Source of the DNA: Chara braunii
Lineage: Eukaryota > Streptophyta > Charophyceae > Charales > Characeae
Length of the DNA: 33,286 nucleotides
Assembly (NCBI GenBank): GCA_003427395.1
Contig: BFEA01000352.1
Coordinates: 608,912-642,197, forward strand
Direction of reading: 5' to 3'
Part shown: positions 27,725 to 33,286 of the stretch, in pieces
Position numbering within the stretch: position 1 is the stretch's first letter
Layout: the number at the start of each line of letters is the position of its first letter
The notes under the pieces: generated by a model
What the model saw: only the letters and a program-made list of their open reading frames with translations
Told to the model about the DNA's origin: nothing
Databases searched by the model: none
Made by a program: the position numbers and the translations under genes

Positions 27725-27750
27725 AATGCATTCTTGCCATACTTTTTCCT

Positions 27751-28236
27751 CTATACCCAGATCTTCCCAAGGTCAGCCCTCGGGCCGGCCTGGGTGCCAC
27801 CATCCCTGTCTGGGGGGTGACCGACTAGATCGCGAACGGTTAGACGGGGGACCTCCCCTTCCTCCCGCTTGGCGGTTTCCATTGTCGCCAACCCCCTGGC
27901 CGCCCTGTCTCGGCCACCTGGGGCCCGACCATTCCGGCCAGACCCTTGTCCTCCTCCTTGCAGCCTCCCTCCAGTCGTGACAACAACGTAGGTTCTCCGC
28001 TGGCTTGCGCCACTGTTCTCCTCCTCTAGTCCCCACTCAATGTCAGAGTAGGGAACCTCCTCAGCACCACCCTCTTCCATTGTTAGTATCAGACCGTCTT
28101 TGGCCTTGATTTGGCCAGAGATGGTGCGTCCATACGACGTTTTTCCCTTAGTTAAGTCCTTATGCCAGAACGTGGTAACTAGCGATGCTTGGGCGGTGAA
28201 TGAGACGGCCTCCCTGCTAAGGACATCGTAGGGCAT
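27751..28236 (-). pseudogene. Gypsy-3 gag C-terminal region
   Basis: 161 residues. The start PYDVLSREAVSFTAQASLVT and SYGRTISGQIKAKDGLILTM are globular. The rest is Gly/Arg-rich (GGRLQGGGQGSGRNGRAPGG), as in basic nucleocapsid regions before a zinc knuckle. Likely RNA-binding; no precise domain recognised. Confidence 0.65.
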
Positions 28237-28311
28237 ACCCTGCTGGTTCCTCTTTCCGAAGAAATGTCCCTGAACATTATCAGGCAGGGCGCGATAGAAG
28301 AGTTGGACCAG

Positions 28312-28590
28312 TTAGGCATCGGTAACTCCGTGCCCAGGAACAACAATTAACTCGTGCATGGCAGATTTAAGAGCATGCACATTCTTCCACTTTCTTGTGT
28401 GGATCATCTGCAACTTGTCGGAGGCTTTAAGTCCTCGTGTGACATCAGAAAATCTTTCCCTGAGAGACTTAAAGAACTCGGAGAGGGGGGTGGCTCTCGA
28501 ATATGTGACCATGTCATTATCACTATTCACGGCCCGTGCTAACGATCTTGCGAAGCTAGTTGCTTCGTCTCGTAATGCTTGGAAGGACAC
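28312..28590 (-). pseudogene. Gypsy-3 gag capsid, second half
   Basis: SFQALRDEATSFARSLARAV, SEFFKSLRERFSDVTRGLKA, SDKLQMIHTRKWKNVHALKS, AMHELIVVPGHGV. The F...L..RF.d......a...L......k..sv..l pattern is the retrotransposon gag fold. The next frame down starts with LFYRALPDN, the family 'fy..LP'. Confidence 0.78.
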
Positions 28591-28617
28591 TAAAACATGG
28601 TCTTCCGACGCAACTCC

Positions 28618-28839
28618 CTATAGGTACAAATAGGAATTGACATTGGCTTCCCAATTGTCAAAGTCCTCCCCCTTCTTTCCACTGAAGGGCTCAAGGAAAC
28701 GGACCTTGACCTTCTCGAGGCGTGGGGCTGGCTCTTCTTCCTTAGTAGCCGCTAACTTGGCGCCTTCAATGGCGCCGGTGCAGAATTCCTTGGTCTTATT
28801 GATCGCAAGGTGGACCTGGCCCACCATATATCTCCTCAT
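28618..28839 (-). pseudogene. Gypsy-3 gag capsid, first half
   Basis: AINKTKEFCTGAIEGAKLAA, then KVRFLEPFSGKKGEDFDNWE, ANVNSYLYL. The PF.G...D...W...v..Y motif opens the Ty3/Gypsy capsid domain and corresponds to 15316-15519 in Gypsy-2. Confidence 0.8.
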
Positions 28840-28842
28840 ACC

Positions 28843-29350
28843 CTATGCGAAGTCTTTAAATCCAGCTCGCATCGCCTCTAGCTTAATATCTTGCCTACGT
28901 AGATACTGCATCTGCTCGCGATGTGCGGTTAGTAGGGGTTCTACACTTTGTACCAGGGTCCTGAGTTTAGCAGCGATCTCGGTTTCTTCCCTGATTTTCC
29001 CCATCCGAGTTTCTGCTGCTCTTAGATCCCTTTCTGCTCGCTCCGCCTCCTCCAAATGCCTAACTCTTTCTTGGGATAAGCGCCACTTCCATGCTCTCTG
29101 TTGTTCCTCCTCTTTTGCCCTTCTCCTTACAAGGTCCCTTTCTGCCTCCAACTCCTTTCTTGCCACCTTCTCTCTCTGCTTGGGGTATTGCCAACTCGGC
29201 CTCTCTATCTTCTCCCAGATCAAAATGTGCGGCCCATTCTTGCGAAATCGTTTCTATCTCCTCCTCTTTACTTGTACTAGCTCCATCTCTTCTTCTCTCC
29301 AATGGCTCTTCTTCTTCTACCACTTCTTCTTCTTCTTCTTCCTTCTCCAA
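28843..29350 (-). pseudogene. Gypsy-3 gag N-terminal coiled coil and acidic segment
   Basis: 29060-29350 begins with a Glu run (EKEEEEEEVVEEEEPLERRR) and contains ETISQEWAAHFDLGEDREAE. After a shift, 28843-29223 is a long Arg/Glu helix (KELEAERDLVRRRAKEEEQQ, EEAERAERDLRAAETRMGKI, EPLLTAHREQMQYLRRQDIK). A charged coiled coil before capsid also occurs in Gypsy-2. The true start codon is not certain. The plus-strand frame at 28637-29428 is its shadow. Confidence 0.65.
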
Positions 29351-29408
29351 GTTCTCGCCTGGATAGCTGCCATCTTCTCCTCATGTTACTTCGTCCATTT
29401 CATTAACT

Positions 29409-29730
29409 CCCAAAGAGAGGTTGCCTGAGCACTTCCTCTTTGGACCTGGGTTTGTTTCGTTTCTTGGGCATGATCTCTCTCCAGATACGTATAAGGGTCG
29501 TCCAATAGGGGGGAGGTGTCTGGTTCAGAATTGGGGGGGCGCGAATGATGTGCCTTCTCCTCCCTCATCTTGGATTCCAGTCTGTGTTCATGACCCAGAA
29601 CAGTCCGGACATGTTAGTGGGGGACTCCATCGGGGCCAGATTCCTGATGTTGTCTTGTGCTAGTTTGTTCCACGACAATGATTGCTTAGTCAATAGCTTA
29701 ATGACCCACTTAATCTGCAGAGCTTTCTTT
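29409..29730 (-). pseudogene. 322-bp LINE-B duplicate between Gypsy-3 5' LTR and gag
   Basis: Homologous to 22676-23002: LINE codons for KLLTKQSLSWNKLAQDNIRN, MSGLFWVMNTDWNP, LIRIWREIMPKKRNKPRSKE and QPLFG, broken at 29409 where gag-side sequence starts. I count about 25 differences in 325 bp. The Gypsy-3 primer-binding site should be here but is absent. Confidence 0.85.
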
Positions 29731-30787
29731 TGCAATCATACTCGACTTCAGACTCGCTTACCACATGCATACACAAGCACTGATGGCAAAACCAAACTTG
29801 TCAACTCATAATCAACGACGAACTTGCACTTAAACTCTGCTCAAAACAATTGTACAACTTGCGGCTACGGCCGTAGAACAGTCTCCACCACCAACCTCAC
29901 TCTCCCTCATGCACGCATGTACGAGGATCACCCTGAATGTCCACGTCACACACACACACACACACTCTGCACTCTCTGTCTGGGTCAGCAGTTGGGCAGC
30001 TATGGCCGCTGTCGTCTTCCACCTCCTAGCTACGACTGTTGATGTCTTCCTCACTGGCCAGCTATGGCCGTTGTCTTCCTCACTACCCACTTCTTCTCCG
30101 GGTACCTGTAGACCTCCACACACAAGATACCAAGGCAGCTCTTCCGCATGGCTCACAGGTTAATGAATGAATTGCTGGACGCTACCTCTTTATCCCCGGA
30201 GGTACCCAGTCTTGCCTCCAAACCGCGTGGCTTGGGCCAAACTGCATGAGGCCCGGGTCCGGAGGCTTCCGAACCACGTGGGCCTTTGGGCCAAAATGCA
30301 TGGGCCTCTGGACCCAAACCGCATGGTGCACGGCCCAAAACACATTTTTTGGAAACTTCTCCAGAACGCGTGGGCCTTCCCTTTTCCCCATGTGCAGCCC
30401 TCACTTTCCTGTTGACTGGACTTGCCTACAGGGACCTACAACTTCTAGAACCCACAGGCTGACAGATAGACTTTAGGCCCATAGTAGACTTAGGTAGAGA
30501 CTTCTAGAACAGACTCTTTTAGGCCTACTGGTAACAAACTCAACTCCTCACCTACAGACCTAGGGATCGACTCTCACACACATCGCTGGGCCTATGTACA
30601 GGGGACAGGGTAGGTCTAGGGATCGAATCTCACTCAGCACACAAGGTCAATGTGTACAGTGTACAGGCACAGGTCTAGGGATCAAATCTCACTCAGCACA
30701 CAGGGTTAATGTACAAGGTTCGGGCACAGGTCTGGGGATCAAATCTTTGTGTCTACAATGTCGGGTTAACTGGGTGAAACCGTTTCA
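29731..30787 (-). repeat. Gypsy-3 5' LTR (LTR family III)
   Basis: TGAAACGGTTTCACCC at 30787 to TGATTGCA at 29731 on the minus strand; 1,057 bp. It carries the four 57-bp units (about 30555-30750), the AAACCGCGTGG-like repeat (about 30215-30340), a CA run (29947-29966) and GCTAYGGCCG boxes (29862, 29997, 30058). The inner 4 bp are CTTT rather than GTTT, because what follows is the duplicated LINE flank and not a leader. Confidence 0.88.
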
Positions 30788-31674
30788 GTTTCTTGTTCGG
30801 GGTCAATAATGCCTAGTCCCCCCTGTGATGGTTTCCTTGTGATATAGTGCGAGACTATCTTTTGAATGTAGTTCTCTTTGTTAGGGTTCCCTGACCATAA
30901 GTAGGCTCTAGCTTTCTTGTTTAGGTCTGTGATGGTCTGGTATAGTCCAAATTGAGGCTTTGTACCGTTTAGGTCTTTGATGGTCTGGTCTGGTATAGTC
31001 CAAATGGAGGGTATGTACCACATCATTGAGAATATGGAGGTGTTAATGGCAAGTGCCCTACCCAGTAGTGATGTAAATGCTTAATTCCACTTCCCCATTT
31101 TGTTGATTTGACCGGCTAGGAGATTTTGTGCCATCTTGGGAGCGGGGCTGTCCTTTGTCACTTGCATCCCCAAATATCTCATTGGTTCCTCCGATTTCTC
31201 CCAGGACATCTGATTCTCTATTCCTTGAAGTTGTGGGATGGGTTCGTCGGATAACCACCACCCTATAGTCTTTACCCAATTAATCTTCATTTCTGATGCC
31301 AGTCTAAACGCTTCCATTGCTCTGACTAAGGCTGCCATGGACAAGTTGGAGGCTCGTATCAGCACCGTTAAATTGTCCGCGAACATGGTTACTATAGGAA
31401 ATACGACATGGTGTGAGGAGGCCACATTCATTTCAGGCAGTCTTTGGATAGATGGGTCTTTACGGAGGAAAGAAGCTGTGGCTTCCATAACGAATAAGAA
31501 ATATGTGGTGCTAGTGGATCGCCTTGTCTTACCGACCTGGAGATTGGGTAGCCTTCGAACATCAAACCGTTGATCCGGACGCATCCGGAGGCATTGTTGT
31601 ACAAGACTCGCGCCCACTTCCAGAAGTTGGGACCTACCCCCATTCTTTCCAAACTTGCCTCGAGGAAATCCCAA
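30788..31674 (-). pseudogene. LINE-B reverse transcriptase palm to connection, catalytic motif FADN
   Basis: 31428-31700 in one frame: EKAYDQVNWDFLEASLERMG, then YNNASGCVRINGL and SRSVRQGDPLAPH, the RT palm. After a shift, 31081-31500 reads FPIVTMFADNLTVLIRASNL: the catalytic box is F-A-D-N, with the second Asp changed to Asn at 31370-31386. MKINWVKTIGWWLSD and PMRYLGMQV follow. 30788-31026 gives LNKKARAYLWSGNPNKENYI and SQGGLGIIDPEQET, where Gypsy-3 inserted. Dead by motif loss and shifts. Confidence 0.85.
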
Positions 31675-31689
31675 TTTACCTGGTCGTAG

Positions 31690-31906
31690 GCTTTTTCAAA
31701 AAAAAAAAAAAACTCGCTGTGCTGATTTTTTTTTCCATCACTTTCTTGGATGCCTCGTTGAGGGTCATTACATTGTCCAGGATGTACCTACCTGGTATAA
31801 AACCCGACTGCTCTACGTGGAAGCATTTGTCTGTCACGTCCAATAGGTGGAAGGCTAGGGCCTTGGCAAGTATTTTGTCGGGAAGTGTAAGTAAGGATAT
31901 AGGTCT
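31690..31906 (-). pseudogene. LINE-B RT fingers to motif A, with homopolymer break
   Basis: The minus strand contains VEQSGFIPGRYILDNVMTLN (family QtGFv.GR.I.DN), then a run of T/A homopolymers at 31700-31735 and FFFFEKAYDQ. The first catalytic Asp (family DFEKAYD) is replaced by Phe codons of the T run. The upstream frame has LLTLPDKILAKALAFHLLDV. Confidence 0.75.
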
Positions 31907-32234
31907 TTAGTTTTTGATGTCTTCTCGATCACCCTTCTTATAAAGAAGCATAATCACACTGGTACTGAGAAGTTCGCCCATACCCCCTTTTTCCCAGCTG
32001 TCGTCGTAGAAATTCGTTAGGTCCAATCCCAATAGGGGCCAAAATTTCTCCCAAAATTCCTCTGTCAGTCCGTCGATGCCTGGGGTCTTGTTATTGTTCA
32101 TGTTCTGAACTGCTAATTGAAGCTCTTCTAGGGATAACGATTTATCCAGTTTGCTTGCTTGCTCATCAGATAACATCCTGTCTAAGTATTGTAGCATTTT
32201 GGATCTGGCCGCTCGGGTATTGAGAGGCGTGGTT
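31907..32234 (-). pseudogene. LINE-B pre-RT and RT fingers (5' end of copy)
   Basis: SKMLQYLDRMLSDEQASKLD, SLEELQLAVQNMNNNKTPGI, DGLTEEFWEKFWPLLGLDLT and VIMLLYKKGDREDIKN are the K.PG.DG..EFW and LyKKGd...i.NyRPI motifs of L1-type RT. The copy begins just inside the right target duplication at 32235-32247. No endonuclease is present. Confidence 0.88.
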
Positions 32235-32247
32235 AGTATTGCTCTTT
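32235..32247 (-). repeat. Right target duplication of LINE-B
   Basis: AGTATTGCTCTTT; the left copy at 18482-18494 is AGTATTGTTCTTT. 12 of 13 bases match across a 13.7 kb insertion. Confidence 0.7.
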
Positions 32248-32470
32248 TCTTCTATAAGAATAAATGAAAAATAATTGAATTGATGGTCTTTCACTTTGTA
32301 TGATAACGTTTTTCAAGAAGGGTTTCCCGCTTATATGCTTTCAGCGGTTCTCCCATACCAACGTAGCTACCCGGCAATGCCACTGGATGTGGAAGCACTG
32401 CTCTGCTTGTGCGTTAAGGCAACTTGGGCACTTCATCCCTAAAGGAGGAAGGGGGCGCATGAGAGCTACT
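32248..32470 (-). pseudogene. LINE-C zf-RVT fragment
   Basis: The minus strand reads LPPLGMKCPSCLNAQAEQCF, HIQWHCRVATLVWENR. C-x2-C, H and C ligands are in place, and C..a..vW is the usual end of zf-RVT. It differs from LINE-A and LINE-B, so it is a third LINE. Nothing of its RT is seen upstream; the 90 bp below are A/T-rich. Confidence 0.75.
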
Positions 32471-32789
32471 CCATAGCTAGGGTAGAGAGGGAGAAGGAGG
32501 TAGGGCAGCCATAGCCGCCAAATTTTTTTTTTTGGTCGACCCCCTATTTTCGGGGTGCGCCGCACCCCGTGCGCGCACGTTGTGCACGGTGCGGGGTGCA
32601 GCGCATGTCGATGCGCCGCAAGTATGCAACTGTTACATGCCCAGTTGGGCAATGTACATAATAAACCAAGGATCCGCAATGTGATGAAAAGGACTGAATG
32701 GACAATGCAGTGCAAGTGAAATCTCAACAAGCAGTGTACATCCTGGTACATACAAAATGGTGCTTGATAGCGCAGGGAAGACTTCAGAT
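32471..32789. other. Non-coding stretch with GC-rich palindromes
   Basis: It contains GGGCAGCCATAGCCGCC (32504-32520), a T run, the palindrome cluster (32552-32616) and plain sequence to 32789. The long minus frame through it (to 32901) is coding only in its zf-RVT part. I see no gene. Confidence 0.5.
32552..32616. repeat. Cluster of GC-rich palindromes
   Basis: GGGGTGCG-C-CGCACCCC (32552-32568), CGTGCGCGCACG (perfect, 32568-32579), GTGCAC (32582-32587) and GCGCAT-GTCG-ATGCGC (32601-32616) follow each other. Stable hairpins are possible. There is no T run for a bacterial-type terminator, and none is expected here. Confidence 0.8.
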
Positions 32790-33114
32790 ACAAGTCCTGA
32801 CCTGACCGGGACTGACCTCTATTACGAAGTGCAAGATAGTGCAGCAGAATGCTAGAATACCAATGACTAGCCCAATCAATGTTGCAACGCAGACCAAACA
32901 TACATCATGCCCATCACAAGGTGTGAAGGGGCCTGGCGCTATACACAGGAAGGAGGCGCCAGGTCCAGACATACACAGACGAAGAGGAGGGGATTAGACG
33001 AAGAAGAGGAAGGGGGAGATGGGAAAGTCGTCAACACCAACTCTCGTTACAAATCCCAAATAGTCCCTCTTCAAAATGTCTGAAGTCCAATGTCGAGTCT
33101 GGATCCAAATGTCC

Positions 33115-33175
<61 letters not shown>

Positions 33176-33286
33176 GTCTGCTGATGCAATGAAGTCAGAT
33201 AGCGAGAGGGTGAGAAGGAGATGGTGGATTGAGAAGAGGAAGAAGAAGAACTCTCTCTCTCACGAGCCAGGTACTAACCTGTGAAG
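32790..33286 (-). repeat. Partial LTR family IV copy, runs off the window
   Basis: Homologous to about 8600-9110, as shown by CCCAATCAATGT, CAGACCAAACATACATCAT, CACAAGGTGTGAA, GTCGTCAAC, the CT tract at 33121-33172, a GAGAAGAGGAAGAAGAAG purine stretch and GGTACTAACCTGTGAAG. The left boundary is not defined; the right part is outside the window. Confidence 0.7.
33121..33172. repeat. (CT)n microsatellite in LTR family IV copy
   Basis: 26 TC units, at the place homologous to 8916-8979. Confidence 0.97.

Larger units (their letters stand above)
23003..30787 (-). mobile_element. Gypsy-3: Ty3/Gypsy element in LINE-B, with leader replaced
   Basis: The LTRs at 23003-24067 and 29731-30787 are direct repeats. 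GTTT flanks both outer ends (22999-23002 and 30788-30791), and LINE-B reading resumes across them, so this is one insertion. The interior reads, on the minus strand, gag, zinc knuckle, protease, RT, RNase H, integrase and chromodomain-like tail. Between the 5' LTR and gag, where a primer-binding site should be, lies a 322-bp copy of LINE-B sequence (29409-29730). Pol has several deletions, one tandem duplication and one LTR-derived patch. Confidence 0.85.
18495..32234 (-). mobile_element. LINE-B: one non-LTR retrotransposon split by four later insertions
   Basis: Minus-strand LINE segments at 32234-30788, 23002-22361 with 22265-22165, 21105-20804, 19702-19675 and 19557-18495 follow one another in ORF2 order. 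Each gap is an insertion with its own target duplication: Gypsy-3, a family V LTR, a family I LTR and a U6 copy. Joined, they total about 3.6 kb. The right end starts in the pre-RT region, so the copy was 5'-truncated and has no endonuclease. The left end is an A tail (18495-18533 as T on plus). A 13-bp duplication (AGTATTGYTCTTT) brackets the whole. Confidence 0.82.

Noticed and set aside
28637-29428. 263-residue plus-strand frame
   Set aside because: It is the antisense shadow of the Glu/Arg-rich gag coiled coil of Gypsy-3, giving Ser/Leu/Phe-rich nonsense.
22676-30787. Idea that the right LTR is a solo LTR from a separate insertion into another LINE
   Set aside because: Its outer flank GTTT and LINE-B reading continue exactly across Gypsy-3 to 22999-23002, so both LTRs belong to one insertion; the inner LINE piece is a duplicate.

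Overview
This 33.3 kb window is a nest of retrotransposons; I recognise no host protein-coding gene in it. Three things point to the green plant lineage: a U6 snRNA copy whose 3' half has the plant form (CGAGAAAATGGTCC), Ty3/Gypsy elements with a chromodomain-like C-terminus, and a primer-binding site complementary to initiator Met tRNA. A charophyte alga of the Chara type would fit the repeat density and GC-rich LTRs, but that is a weak guess.

Layout. (1) 1-3166, minus: 5'-truncated LINE (LINE-A) with reverse transcriptase (RT) and zf-RVT domains, broken by frameshifts; its 3' end is off the window. (2) 3142-7804, plus: Gypsy-1, missing its 5' part, with a nearly intact pol (one frameshift, two stops) and a 3' LTR. 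(3) 7805-9896: an A/T-rich leader with a TTCG/CGAA-rich degenerate repeat, a mutated primer-binding site and a 5' LTR, all from a minus-strand element that is otherwise missing. (4) 10094-18460, minus: Gypsy-2, complete in outline with two LTRs, primer-binding site, gag, pol and a perfect 4-bp target duplication (AGAA), but coding-dead. (5) 18495-32234, minus: one LINE (LINE-B) bounded by a 13-bp target duplication with one mismatch. It was later split by a U6 retrocopy (19573-19671), a solo LTR (19703-20803), a second solo LTR (21106-22164) and a whole Gypsy-3 element (23003-30787). (6) 32248-33286: a fragment of a third LINE, a cluster of GC-rich palindromes, and part of an LTR of the same family as 8578-9896.

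The most informative observations are as follows. Removing the insertions restores LINE-B reading order to the codon. Gypsy-3 has lost its primer-binding site and leader, replaced by a 322-bp copy of its own 3' flanking DNA. The U6 copy carries a 12-bp target duplication and an A-rich tail, so it was made by LINE-type target-primed reverse transcription. A short box (GCGGCCATAGCCGC-like) recurs in otherwise dissimilar LTR families. The Gypsy-2 leader holds about 13 copies of a TGCCACGTCAGC-like box. Most RT and integrase catalytic motifs are lost, often by Asp-to-Asn change.

All statements come from reading the sequence by eye. Alignment identities are approximate and family names rest on recognised motifs.
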